Positions 25,502 to 34,700 of a stretch of DNA of 64,000 bases are shown here, piece after piece. A program made the position numbers and the translations under genes. This DNA is from JBCCXL01 sp039191605. Its GTDB lineage: Bacteria > Acidobacteriota > Thermoanaerobaculia > Multivoradales > JAHZIX01. Under the pieces are notes generated by a model that saw nothing but the letters and a program-made list of their open reading frames with translations, made no database searches and was not told the DNA's origin. Position 1 is the stretch's first letter; every line of letters begins with the position of its first letter. The stretch is taken from assembly GCA_039191605.1 (NCBI GenBank), contig JBCCXL010000014.1, positions 1-64,000 on the forward strand, written 5' to 3'.

Positions 25502-25846
25502 TCAGAGCTGGCTGCTGGTGGGATCGTCGTCGCCATCTCCGGCATCGCCGTCCCCGTTTCCTTCGAACTCGCCGCCCCGTTCGTCCTCGTTGTTCAGAGA
25601 GGCGAGGAATTCTTCTTTGGTCTCACCTTCCGGGGCTAGCTGGGAGTTGCAGTTCCAGGCCAGCCAATCTGAGCACCAGGAGATCCAGATCCCGTTGCAT
25701 AGGCCGGCGCAGCGGGCATAGGGAGACATCCATTCTTCGCAATCTTCGCAGGCGACGAAGGCGCTAGCCTGCGGTGCGGCGGGCCAAAGAGTCAGGACTA
25801 GGGTGAAGGCAGCAGCGAGGGCTATGAGGGCGGTCGTTTTCTTCAT
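25502..25846 (-). CDS. Small secreted Cys-rich protein, paralogue A
   Basis: 114 residues: a signal peptide (MKKTTALIALAAAF... ending AAPQASA), then a cysteine-rich core with CEDC, CAGLCNG, WCSDW and a sixth Cys, then the motif TKEEFLASL, and finally an acidic Gly/Asp tail. The same layout recurs in four nearby proteins (25843-29104), defining a local family: CxxC, CxGxCxG-like, C[GS][DE][YW], C, then K-x(2)-FL-x-[ST]L. I know no named family for it. The six cysteines suggest three disulfides or metal binding outside the membrane. The start overlaps the stop of paralogue B by 4 bases, so A and B form an operon; the ribosome binding site is CAGGAGACC. Confidence 0.75.
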   Translation of the reverse strand: MKKTTALIALAAAFTLVLTLWPAAPQASAFVACEDCEEWMSPYARCAGLCNGIWISWCSDWLAWNCNSQLAPEGETKEEFLASLNNEDERGGEFEGNGDGDAGDGDDDPTSSQL

Positions 25847-26184
25847 GATTCGGTCTCCTGATTGAGCCTGTTGGTAAGGGCTTCCTCTGCAGTGGGAGCT
25901 TGCTCCCTCAGCGAGGCGAGGAAGGCTTCCTTGCTTTCTTCTTCAGGGTCGACAAGGAAGAGCAGGGGGCAGCCAGCCGCCACGTACTCGCCGCAGGTCC
26001 AATAGCTGCGCCCCTGGCAGAACCCTAGGCACGTTTGGTTGTAGTCCGGGTCGCCGGGTTCAGCAAAGGGGGAGCACCCATCGCAGACGATCAAGGCGCT
26101 CGCGGAGGGAGCAGCAGGGAGCAAGAGGAGACCCAGCAGGAGTCCAGCGGCTGCCAAGACGACGGGGAAGAAACGCTTCATCAA
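25843..26184 (-). CDS. Small secreted Cys-rich protein, paralogue B
   Basis: 113 residues: a signal peptide with a Leu/Ala-rich core ending APSASA, then CDGC, CLGFCQG, TCGEY and a final Cys (AAGC), the motif ESKEAFLASL, and a polar tail. A strong ribosome binding site (AAGGAGAAC) precedes the ATG at 26184. An AT-rich stretch upstream (26185-26330) probably contains the promoter of the B-A pair. The function is unknown; see the family description for paralogue A. Compared with A, the spacing between the first CxxC and the second Cys pair is about six residues longer. Confidence 0.78.
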   Translation of the reverse strand: MMKRFFPVVLAAAGLLLGLLLLPAAPSASALIVCDGCSPFAEPGDPDYNQTCLGFCQGRSYWTCGEYVAAGCPLLFLVDPEEESKEAFLASLREQAPTAEEALTNRLNQETES

Positions 26185-26374
26185 GTTCTCCTTAGCGATA
26201 CAGGGCTTCTGAGTTTGAATTCATTTGATTTGGAGTTTGCGATTTTACATAATTTTATTAGTAATGGCCCGAGAATCAGACTGAAATTTAAGAGAAATCT
26301 GATCCGGTGAGCCACGAATCAAGAGGAGTGGCGTGGAGGGGATGCGGTTGCCCGAATGGGCCTTTGAAAACAAG

Positions 26375-26409
26375 AACGCGCCGCGGCCCGGTGAGGCTCG
26401 CGGCGCGTT
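26375..26409 (-). terminator. Terminator of the paralogue D-C unit
   Basis: Perfect 11-bp stem AACGCGCCGCG / CGCGGCGCGTT (26375-26385 with 26399-26409). Read on the minus strand it is followed by TTCTTGTTTTC, an acceptable T-run, 32 bases past the stop of paralogue C. Confidence 0.75.
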
Positions 26410-26440
26410 ATCGACTCGGAGAGTTGCTTATGAGGAGGCG

Positions 26441-26788
26441 TTAGTCGCTGGCTACCGGCAGCTGCTGAGTGACCTCGGCAGCCTGAGCGTTCTCTTCGCT
26501 CTTGGCGGGAGCTTCTTCAGGGACCTGCTGCTGCAGCGAGTCGAGGAAGATCTCCTTGGAGTCTTCCTGCTGCGCGATGCGGTAGAGGCAGTTGTTGAGG
26601 TAGTCGCCGCAGGTACCGTAGTAGCGGCGGCCGTCGCAGGCGCCGTAGCACTCGGTGGACGAGGGCTCGCCCCAGCACTGGCTACAGTAGACGAAGTTGA
26701 AGGCGTCCGCGGTGGGGGCGGCGGGGGCTACAGCGAGAGTGAGGAGCACGAGGGCGGTGACGCCGAGAAGAGAGGTAGCAAGCTTCAT
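26441..26788 (-). CDS. Small secreted Cys-rich protein, paralogue C
   Basis: 115 residues: a signal peptide ending APTADA, then CSQC, CYGACDG, TCGDY and a sixth Cys (NNC), then the motif DSKEIFLDSL and a long Glu/Gln/Ala-rich tail. It fits the family pattern given under paralogue A. It lies 80 bases after paralogue D, in the same orientation, and is followed by a terminator at 26375-26409, so D and C may be cotranscribed. Its ribosome binding site (AGGAAACC) is weaker than those of its siblings. Confidence 0.78.
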   Translation of the reverse strand: MKLATSLLGVTALVLLTLAVAPAAPTADAFNFVYCSQCWGEPSSTECYGACDGRRYYGTCGDYLNNCLYRIAQQEDSKEIFLDSLQQQVPEEAPAKSEENAQAAEVTQQLPVASD

Positions 26789-26868
26789 GAGATGTTGGTT
26801 TCCTGGTGTTTGGATTGGAATGAGTCCTCTAGAGGAGGATGGCGATTTGCAGCTCGATTCGACCCAGC

Positions 26869-27198
26869 TCAGTTTGATCCAGGGGGACTCGTATCGTCTT
26901 CGTCACCATCCCCCGTGGTGAATTCATCAAGAGTTTCCTCAGTGAGAGTGTCGAGGAAGGCCTGCTTCTCGTCCTCTTCCTGCAGGAAGGGAGCCGGGCC
27001 GCAGCCGAGGAACCAATAGTCCCCACAGAAGAGGGTGAAGATGCCGTTGCAGGCACCGATGCAGCGATCGTTGGGGTTCTGATCGGCTTCACAGAGGCTG
27101 CAGGGAATGATCGCCTGGGCGGCGGGTGCGGTGGGCAAGGCCGCCAGCACGAGGGTGAAGGCGACGGCTAGGGCAAGGAGAGAGAGGGAACGCTTCAT
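26869..27198 (-). CDS. Small secreted Cys-rich protein, paralogue D
   Basis: 109 residues from the ATG at 27198, chosen over an in-frame start at 27219 because GTAGGAGACCCC sits just before it and the signal peptide then begins MKRS as in its siblings. The signal ends APAAQA; the core has CSLC, CIGACNG, FCGDY and a sixth Cys (GC), then DEKQAFLDTL and an acidic tail (GDGDEDD) like that of paralogue A. Function unknown. It is the most upstream of the four clustered minus-strand copies and faces the M24 peptidase gene across an AT-rich intergenic region. Confidence 0.78.
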   Translation of the reverse strand: MKRSLSLLALAVAFTLVLAALPTAPAAQAIIPCSLCEADQNPNDRCIGACNGIFTLFCGDYWFLGCGPAPFLQEEDEKQAFLDTLTEETLDEFTTGDGDEDDTSPPGSN

Positions 27199-27409
27199 GG
27201 GGTCTCCTACAGAAATCAAGTGATGTTCGAAGTATCGATAACTATGTATATCGAAAATAAAAACTCCTTACTACCTTGATTTTCTGTGTATTTCTATGAA
27301 TAAGAGAGGTCTGGGTCAAAGGGCTGGCCTCCGATTCCTGTTCCCTTCTGAGGATGGGTATCGCTCACTTCCTTCGAGTGGTTTGTCAGCCTTGCGGTAT
27401 CGTCGATGG
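27199..27409. promoter_or_regulatory. AT-rich divergent promoter region
   Basis: Between paralogue D (minus) and the M24 peptidase gene (plus). Bases about 27230-27300 are markedly AT-rich in an otherwise GC-rich window and contain the palindrome TATCGATA. Exact -10/-35 boxes cannot be assigned with confidence. Confidence 0.35.
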
Positions 27410-28693
27410 ATGAACGAGACACGAAGCGATGGCGAGGGCGGGGAGATCTCTCGGAAGGCGTTGCGGCAGGACCTAATAAAGCTGCTCGACGAGGCCGGGG
27501 TCGAGGCGCTCTTGGTAGTGGCGGATGCGGCCCAGGACGTGGATCTGGCGCCCTTTGTGGGCGAGGCGCACCTGCGCCGCAGCTTTCTGCTGGCGCCCCG
27601 GGTTGGCGAGCCGAGGCTGGGCTTCGCATCTCCGATGGAGCGAGAGGAGGCGGCAGCCACCGGCTGGGCACTGCTGACTCCAGAAGAGCTGGGGGCGCCC
27701 CAGCTGCGGCTGCGGCATCCGAGGGCGGCGGATCAGCTGGCGGGGATGCTGAATCAGGCCTTCTTGCTCACCGGTTTGCGTGCCGGAACGGTGGCTCTGG
27801 CGGGGCACGCTGGGGGAGGGGAGATTTATGAGGCCTGTCGTCAGCTGGAGGCTTCGGGCTTCGCCTTCGTCGATGGTGGTGAGCTGGTGCGCCGGCTGCG
27901 CAAGCGCAAAGGAGCGGCGGATCTCACCGCCGCCCGGCACAGCGCCGCCGGAGCGGTGGCGGCCTTTCGTCGGGTGGCGGCGGTGCTGGCGGGGAGCGCC
28001 CCCGGAGCCGACGGCGAGCTGAATTTTGCCTCCGAGCTCCTCACCGTGGCGCGCCTGCGGCGGGAGATCGCGGCGGTGCTGGCGGGCCTTGGCCTCTCTC
28101 AGCCGGACGGCAATATTGTCGCCCCCGGCGGGGAAGGGGCAGTGCCCCACAACGCCGGCAGCGATGAGCGCGTACTGCGCCGGGGGGAGTCGCTGATCGT
28201 CGACCTCTACCCCAAGGGCGCGACCCTCTACGCCGACTGCACCCGGACCTTCTGCGTCGGAGAGCCGCCGCCGGAGTTAGCCCAGGCCCATGGTGCGGTG
28301 CTCGACGCTCTGCGCCTCGCCCATCGGGAGGCGAAGCCCGGAAAGAGCGGCCATCTCGTCGACGACTCGGTGTGTGAGCTGCTGGAAGAGCGGGGCTACG
28401 CCACCCTGCGCACCGACCCCGACGCGGTGGAGGGCTACGTCCACCGCCTCGGCCACGGCGTCGGCCTCGAGCTGCACGAATATCCCGCCTTCGCTGCCGG
28501 CCTCGGCCCGGCGGGGGCGCTGGAGCTGGGGGACCTCATCACCCTCGAGCCCGGCCTCTATCGGCCCAGCCGGGAAGATTCCGAGGGCTGGGGCGTGCGG
28601 CTCGAGGATCTCGTCTACCTGGCCGCCGAAGGGTCCGAGAACCTCACCCCTCTGCCCTACGATCTCGATCCGAGGGCGTGGCAGACGGGGTGA
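27410..28693 (+). CDS. M24-family metallopeptidase (Xaa-Pro aminopeptidase type)
   Basis: About 427 residues from the ATG at 27410 (an in-frame ATG at 27296 would add 38 basic, unconserved residues). The C-terminal pita-bread domain shows all five metal ligands in context: IVDLYP and YADCTRTF (two Asp), HRLGHGVGLELHE (His), LEPGLY (Glu) and VRLEDL (Glu). The N-terminal creatinase-like domain is present. Such enzymes cleave Xaa-Pro bonds at peptide N-termini. There is no signal peptide, so it is cytoplasmic. It is embedded between the cysteine-rich protein genes but on the opposite strand. A direct link to them is not shown. Confidence 0.85.
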   Translation: MNETRSDGEGGEISRKALRQDLIKLLDEAGVEALLVVADAAQDVDLAPFVGEAHLRRSFLLAPRVGEPRLGFASPMEREEAAATGWALLTPEELGAPQLRLRHPRAADQLAGMLNQAFLLTGLRAGTVALAGHAGGGEIYEACRQLEASGFAFVDGGELVRRLRKRKGAADLTAARHSAAGAVAAFRRVAAVLAGSAPGADGELNFASELLTVARLRREIAAVLAGLGLSQPDGNIVAPGGEGAVPHNAGSDERVLRRGESLIVDLYPKGATLYADCTRTFCVGEPPPELAQAHGAVLDALRLAHREAKPGKSGHLVDDSVCELLEERGYATLRTDPDAVEGYVHRLGHGVGLELHEYPAFAAGLGPAGALELGDLITLEPGLYRPSREDSEGWGVRLEDLVYLAAEGSENLTPLPYDLDPRAWQTG

Positions 28694-28732
28694 GGTCGAG
28701 CCGGACTTGTTTTGGCGGATGCCGGGGGAGGC

Positions 28733-29104
28733 TTAGTTTTCGCTGACCGCTGGATCCTGCTGCAGCGGTGAGGGCTGAGTCGTCACCGGCTCTTGCTGAG
28801 GCTCGTCAGTGGTGATGGCGGGCTCGGCATCCTGAAGGGACTGGAGGAAATGAGCCTTCGACTCCGCGGGGCTTGCGGGAGCCCGCAGCTGCCAGCCGCT
28901 GCAGCCGGCAGCTCGATACTCACCGCAGGTGCGGGTGATCACGCCATTGCAGGTACCGCCACAGGCGGCGGAGTTGGGGAAGCCACTACAGTCTTCGCAA
29001 ATGATCCAGGCGTCGGCAGAAGGGGCCCAGCTGACGGCGGTGCCGAGGGTCAGCAGCGCGGCAGCGGCGAGAACAATGGCGGCAGCGGCGAGGGTACGCT
29101 TCAT
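28733..29104 (-). CDS. Small secreted Cys-rich protein, paralogue E
   Basis: 123 residues: a signal peptide ending APSADA, then WIICEDC, CGGTCNG, TCGEY and a sixth Cys (AAGC), then ESKAHFLQSL and a Gln/Pro/Thr-rich tail. It is separated from paralogues A-D by the M24 peptidase gene but clearly belongs to the same family. The ribosome binding site is CTAGGAGAG. A TATAAT hexamer lies about 57 bases upstream on the minus strand (29161-29166). Function unknown. Confidence 0.78.
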   Translation of the reverse strand: MKRTLAAAAIVLAAAALLTLGTAVSWAPSADAWIICEDCSGFPNSAACGGTCNGVITRTCGEYRAAGCSGWQLRAPASPAESKAHFLQSLQDAEPAITTDEPQQEPVTTQPSPLQQDPAVSEN

Positions 29105-29160
29105 GGAGCTCTCCTAGTAGAAAGTTATTAGAATGACACATAAGTTTATGCCTAAAGATA

Positions 29161-29166
29161 ATTATA
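29161..29166 (-). promoter_or_regulatory. Possible -10 box for paralogue E
   Basis: The minus strand reads TATAAT here, inside an AT-rich patch, overlapping the stop codon of the S41 peptidase gene. No convincing -35 box is seen, so this is a weak call. Confidence 0.3.
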
Positions 29167-30784
29167 GTCTAGGGAGAATCGATCTAGATTGAGGAGCCGT
29201 CCCCCAGGCTCTGAGAGCCGCGTCGAGCACCGGGTCGCGGCCCTCGAGGCGGTCCTCCAGGGTCGGCTCGACGAGGAGATCGGGGTCGACCCCGCGGCCC
29301 GGCTGGAAGGTCGGCAGATCGTTGAATTGGCGGCGCAGGGGCACCCGCACGGTGATGCCGCTATGGGGCAGGCGCAGGAACACCAGCACGCCCGCGGTGG
29401 GGCCCTCGGAGCTGCCGCCGGTGGGTTCGCCGACGATCTGGGCGCGGCCTCGGCTCTGGAGCTGGGCGAGGATGTTGGCGCTGCCGGAGGAGTTGCCGGG
29501 GCCGCTCAAAACCGTGAGGCGGCCGCCGAAGCGAGTCGGCAGCGGGTCGTAGAAGGGTAGCTCGTGGGGCAGCTGCCACCAGCCGTCCTCCAGCACCTGG
29601 AAGTCCTCGGCGGAGGCCTGGAAGACGCTGGAATCCCAGGTGTTGAGATAAGGCTTCAAGTCACCGAATTCCAGCGGCTTGACTCGCCAGCTGCGCATCA
29701 TGCGGAAGGGCTCGTCGAGGAGAAAGCCCAGCAGGCCGAGGGAGGCGTCGTCGGAGCCGCCGCCGTTGAGCCGTAGGTCGACGATGAGGTGCTCCACCTG
29801 CGCTTCGTGCAGCTGCTGAAAGATCTCGCCGTAAAGCTCGAGGGGGTTCGCCGGGCGACGGTAGTTGACGAAGGTCTCGACGGTGAGCAGCGCCGTTTTG
29901 GGGACTGTCTTGGGGGCCGTTTTGGGAGGTGAATCTGAACCGACGGCGAGACGGGGGTCTTCAGCGCCCACAATCTGTAGCTCGACGGCGTCGACGAAAT
30001 CCCGCGCCCGCTGCCAGCTCGGCGGCCTCAGGGCATCGAAGGTCTCGCCGTCCACCGCCGCGACGGTGAGTTGGCGAGGGGAGGAGCTCTCTGCCTTCGA
30101 TGAGCGCACCGTCACCTCGTAGCTGGAGGAGAAACCCTGCAGCAGCGGCAGGAAGTGGTCGAGGCCGGCGCGAAGGAATTCACCGCTCTGCTCCAGCTCC
30201 CGATCCCGCACTTCGTAGGTGGTGCCGTCCACCGGGATCAGCGGGCGCAGGGTGGCGAGGAGCTTTGGCGTAGGGACCCCGGCGAGAGCCAGAATCTCGT
30301 CGCCGGCGGCGAGGCCGGAGTCCTCGGTCGCGCTGACCACCACCAGGCGCTGATCGTCCACCAGCACCCGGAAGGGCAGGTAGGTCGGCAGCTGCTGACG
30401 GGCGTCGGCGAGGGGGCGGGGAACCTCCGCCTTGGTGTGGTCGCAGCCGACCTTGGCCAGCAGCTGGGAGAGGGCGAGGTAGAGCTCCACGTCGGTGGTG
30501 CCGCCCTCCGTCACCGCCGCCAGCTGCCCGAGGGCGTCGGAGCGCTCGTTGAGGTCCAGATAGCGCTCCCAGCCGGCGTGGTGGCGCTCCAGCGCTCGGC
30601 GCACCAGGGTGAGCTCCTCGCTGGCCTGCTGCGGGGTTAGGGATTGTGGCTGGTACCAGGGCTCGGCGCGCGCCGGGAGAGGCAGGACGAGAGCGGCTAT
30701 CAGGCAGAGCAGCAGGGGGAGCCTCGCCGGGTTCAGGGGCTGGAAGGAACGCGAGGATGAGGTGGAGGAGAGACGTTGAGTCAT
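29162..30784 (-). CDS. Secreted S41-family peptidase (tail-specific/tricorn type)
   Basis: 540 residues. A signal peptide (LLLCLIAALVLPLPARA) is followed by an N-terminal helical region, a PDZ-like segment (residues about 135-200) and the S41 core: LIVDLRLNGGGSDDASLG, the nucleophile region LTVLSGPGNSSGSANI and VGEPTGGSSEGPTAG. The Ser in the GPGNSSGSA block is the likely catalytic nucleophile. S41 enzymes degrade proteins from C-terminal tails. It would act in the periplasm or outside. It lies just downstream of the kinase-like gene (30852-31499) in the same orientation. It also lies next to the secreted cysteine-rich proteins, whose shared C-terminal part could be a substrate; that is only a speculation. 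Confidence 0.82.
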   Translation of the reverse strand: MTQRLSSTSSSRSFQPLNPARLPLLLCLIAALVLPLPARAEPWYQPQSLTPQQASEELTLVRRALERHHAGWERYLDLNERSDALGQLAAVTEGGTTDVELYLALSQLLAKVGCDHTKAEVPRPLADARQQLPTYLPFRVLVDDQRLVVVSATEDSGLAAGDEILALAGVPTPKLLATLRPLIPVDGTTYEVRDRELEQSGEFLRAGLDHFLPLLQGFSSSYEVTVRSSKAESSSPRQLTVAAVDGETFDALRPPSWQRARDFVDAVELQIVGAEDPRLAVGSDSPPKTAPKTVPKTALLTVETFVNYRRPANPLELYGEIFQQLHEAQVEHLIVDLRLNGGGSDDASLGLLGFLLDEPFRMMRSWRVKPLEFGDLKPYLNTWDSSVFQASAEDFQVLEDGWWQLPHELPFYDPLPTRFGGRLTVLSGPGNSSGSANILAQLQSRGRAQIVGEPTGGSSEGPTAGVLVFLRLPHSGITVRVPLRRQFNDLPTFQPGRGVDPDLLVEPTLEDRLEGRDPVLDAALRAWGTAPQSRSILPRL

Positions 30785-30851
30785 CGAGGGGATTCCCGGG
30801 GAAAAGGAGAAGGTTCAGCAGGGGATGTCGGTAGGGAGTGCGAGCTCGGAT

Positions 30852-31499
30852 TCAGAGGCCGTCCGGCGCGCCGAGGCCGCCGGTGCTCTCCAGCCAGTGG
30901 GCGACCCGATCCGCCGCGCCGCCGACATCGTCGTCGGAGACGTCGATCTCGAGGCTCGGCAGCAGGCTGGCGCGGGCCAGGGCCCGCAGCTCCTCCTGCT
31001 CCTCCCGGAAGGGCCGAAGGTCATCGTATTGGCTGGGGTTGCCGGAGATCTTCAGCCGCTCCTCCCGCGCCGCCTCGAAGGTCTCCGGCCGGCGGACGCA
31101 GAGCACCAGCCGGAAGCCCAGACGCAGCAGCCGCTCCTCCAGCCAGCGGAAGTCGTAAACCTCGCCGCGAACGGCCCGCTGATACCGCTGGGTGGAGAGA
31201 TGGAAGCGGTCGATGATCCAGCTGTAATAGGGCTGCAGCTCGAAGAGCCGAACCCAGGTGGAGTAGGTCTCCATCGCCCGCTCTTCTTCCTGCGCCTCGA
31301 AGTTGATCAGCCCGCGGCCCCAGGGGGTGTTGGTGAAGCCGCACCACTCCGCCGAGAGGATCGGAGAGTGGTAGCGGTATTTGCGCTCCCCGACGACCTT
31401 CGGGTGCTCGTTGAGGGCGAAGGCGAGGTCGGTCTTGTGGGTGAGGCGGGTGCCTTCCAGCAGGATCTTGGGGCAGAGCTTCGGGGGTGAGGGTGCCAT
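30852..31499 (-). CDS. P-loop kinase-like protein with unusual Walker A (HKT)
   Basis: 215 residues, no signal peptide. It starts KILLEGTRLTHKTDLAFAL: after a beta strand comes G16-TRLTH-K22-T23, a phosphate-binding-loop shape in which the usual G-K-T is H-K-T. A later segment IIDRFHLSTQRYQ resembles the LID-proximal region of thymidylate or deoxynucleoside kinases (DRFxxST), and LVLCVRRPETF resembles the strand with a conserved Arg pair. I infer a nucleoside/nucleotide kinase-like fold, with substrate unknown and catalysis unproven. It is divergent from the lipopeptide synthetase, about 175 bases apart, so it could belong to the cluster (resistance, supply or regulation) or merely border it. 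Confidence 0.55.
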   Translation of the reverse strand: MAPSPPKLCPKILLEGTRLTHKTDLAFALNEHPKVVGERKYRYHSPILSAEWCGFTNTPWGRGLINFEAQEEERAMETYSTWVRLFELQPYYSWIIDRFHLSTQRYQRAVRGEVYDFRWLEERLLRLGFRLVLCVRRPETFEAAREERLKISGNPSQYDDLRPFREEQEELRALARASLLPSLEIDVSDDDVGGAADRVAHWLESTGGLGAPDGL

Positions 31500-31752
31500 G
31501 GACCGGTCTCCGGAGGGAGGTGAGGGCGGGGTTCTCTCGAGGAGAGACAGAAGGGTCTTCGCGAGAGGTTACGCCACAGGGTCGGAATCCGTTTCGCGGG
31601 CCCCGCAGTAGCTCGTCATCTTCAATCGTCAAAGCTCGGTCCGCTATACTTCCGCCTTCTCGGCCGGCGACGCTGTGGCCGAGCTGTCATCTAATGAGTT
31701 TTCATCAGCCGGGAGCTCTCGGGGCGCCGGTCGATTTGTCGAGGAGGGCGTT

Positions 31753-34700
31753 GTGACGGGGAGGCGATCCAGGGCCGGGGATCGGGAGTTGCCCACGGGC
31801 GACGGTTCAGCTCGTCTGCTGGAGGCGGCGGAGCGAGCCGCTAGCCTATGGGAAGTGCTGGAGCTGCGGGGACGGGAGCAGGGGGCTGAGCGGCTCTATA
31901 CCTTCCTCGGAGACGCCTCTAAGGACGCGGCCCAGACCCTGACCTGCGGCCAGCTGTGGCGGCGGGCGGAAGCCTTGGCGCGGCGGCTGGTGGCGGCGGT
32001 GGACGGTGAGCGCGGCACCCGCGCCCTGATGCTCTACCCGCCGGGGCTGGACTTCGTCATCGCCTTCTTCGCCTGCCTCCGGGCGGGGGTGGTGGCGGTG
32101 CCGGCCTATCCCCCGGGGTCCCGACGCACCCTCCCCCGGCTGCGCTCCATCGCCGGGGATTGCGAGCCCCATCTGGCTCTCACCACCTCCCACCATCTGG
32201 AGAAATTCGAGACCCTCACCGGCCGTCTGCCGGAGCTCGCGGCGGTGCGCTGGATGGCGACGGATCCGGTGGAGGAGGCTCGGGGTGAGGGGGGTGTTGC
32301 GGAGAGTGGAGAGCCAGGAGAGCTTGGAGAGCTAGAGACGCCTCTGCCCCAGGCCCACGAGCTGGCCTTCCTGCAATACACCTCCGGCTCCACCGCCAGC
32401 CCCAAGGGGGTGCGGGTGGCCCACGGCAACCTGGTGGCGAACCAGCGGATGATCACCGCCGCCTTCGGCCATCGCGAGCCCTGTGCGGTGGTCGGCTGGC
32501 TGCCGGTCTACCACGACATGGGCCTGATCGGGAACGTGCTCAATCCCCTCTTCGCTGGCGCTCCCTGCACCCTGATGGCGCCGATCTCTTTCCTCCGTCG
32601 GCCGCTACGCTGGCTGCAGGCCATCGACGAGACGGCGCGCCTCACCGGGCTCCCGGTGACCAGCGGCGGACCGAATTTCGCCTACGATCTCTGTCGTCGG
32701 CGGATCAGCGTCGAGGAGCGAGAGAGCCTCGATCTTTCCCGCTGGCGAGTGGCCTTCAACGGCGCCGAGCCGGTGCGGGCCTCGACGCTGCGGGGCTTCG
32801 CCGAGGATTTTTCTGCCGCCGGCTTTTCCGCCGGGGCCTTCTACCCCTGCTACGGCCTCGCCGAGGCGACCCTCTTCGTCACCGGGCCGCCGCCGGGCCA
32901 GGGGGGACGGGTGGTGTCGGTGGACGAAGGGGCGCTGGAGGTGGACCGCTTCCGGCTCCGAGAGTCTTCCGCCGGTGCGGGGCTGGAGGCGGTGGGCTGT
33001 GGCACGCCGCGGGGCGGCTGCGGGGTGCAAATCGTCGACCCGGAGAGCCGCCGGCCGCTGGAGGCCGGGGCCATCGGTGAGGTTTGGGTCAGCGGCGACG
33101 CGGTGGCGGACGGCTACTGGCGGCGTCCTGAGGCTACAGCGGAAGACTTTGGCGCTGAGCTCGCAGCCTCCACCGAGGAAGATGACTCTGGCCGCCTGGG
33201 GGAATCCTCGCCTCAGCCGCGCTGGCTGCGCACCGGGGATCTCGGCGTCGTCCAGGGCGGAGAGCTCTTCGTCACCGGTCGCCGCAAAGATCTGATCATT
33301 CTGCGGGGGCGCAACCTCTATCCCCAGGATGTCGAGCTCAGCGCCGAGGCGTCGGAGCCGGCGCTGGTGCCCGGCGGCAGCGCGGCTTTCGCCGTGGAGG
33401 GCGAGCAGGGGGAGGCCCTGGTGCTGGTGGCGGAGGTGGAGCGGCGGGTGCGCCTGGACGCCTCGGCGGCGGCGGAAGCGGTGCGCCGGGGGCTGGGGGA
33501 ACGTCACGAGGTGGCGGTGGAGGAGGTGGTGTTGACCCGCGCCGGAGCGGTGCCCCGAACCTCCAGCGGCAAGGTGCAGCGGCGGGCCTGCCGCGAGCTG
33601 TGGCAGAACGGCGAGTTGCCGGTGCTGGGAAGAGCCGCGTTTCCACGGGACGGCGGCGCCACCGAGGAGCTAGCGGAGACCCTGAGCGCCGACGGCGCGA
33701 CCTGGGCGCAGCTCCCTGAGGAGGAGCGCGGCCCGTGGCTGCGGGGCGTGCTGCGCTCCCGGGTGGCGGCGGCGGCGCGGCTGCCGGTCTCGAAGCTCCG
33801 GGACGATGAAGCTTTAGTGGGGCTCGGCCTGGACTCTCTGGCGGCGGTGGAGTGGGTGCACGGGCTGGAGCGGGATCTCGGCGTCGCCCTCGGCCTGGAA
33901 GAGGCCCTCGGCGGCGCCACCCTGGAGGATCTAGCGCAGCTGCTGGAGGAGCGACTGGCGGAGGCCGCGGAGAGAGCCTCAGATGGGGCCGCGGGCAGTG
34001 CGAAGGGCTCTGGAGCGATGGTTTCAGCAGCCCTGGTGCCGGAAGGGGCCGAGGGGGCCCTCTCCCAGGGGCAGCGGGCCCTCTACTTCCTCTCTCGCCT
34101 CGCCCCCGACTCGGCGGCTTACCACATCGCCGTCGCCGCCGAGGTGGAATCGGCCACCGGCTCCCTGGACGGCGATCGTCTGCGCCGGGCCCTGGAGCTG
34201 CTGGCCCAGCGTCACGGAGCCCTGCGCACCACCTTCGCCGAGGGAGAGGGGACTCAGGCCGCCGGGGAACCGAGGCGGATCGTGCATCCATCGCTGCCGC
34301 CGGAGGTCCACGGCGTGCGCTGGGAGGACCCGGCGACCCTGCCGCAGCAGCTGCGGCGATGGGCCTGCGAGCCCTTCGACTTAGCCCGCGGACCTCTGCT
34401 GCGGGCCTGGTGGGTGGAGCTGGGACCAGGAGCGGAAGAGGCCAGAACGGAAGAGACTAGCGCGGCCCAGTCTGCCCCGGTGCTGCTGCTGGTGGTCCAC
34501 CATCTGGTGGCGGACTTCTGGTCTTTGGCCCGGATGATGCGCGAGCTCGGGGCCCTGTACGGCTCTATTGACAGTACTGCCAGCGCAGCATTGCCGGATC
34601 CTCCGGCGCAGAGCTACGACGGCCACGTTGCGGCGGAAGCGCGGCGCCTCGCCTCTGCCGAGGGCGAGCGCCTGGAGGCGTGGTGGACCCAGCATCTGCG

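Noticed and set aside
25502..29104. Cys-rich small proteins as lanthipeptide or other RiPP precursors
   Set aside because: They carry Sec signal peptides, not RiPP leaders, and no cyclase, dehydratase, radical-SAM peptide maturase or dedicated exporter is adjacent.
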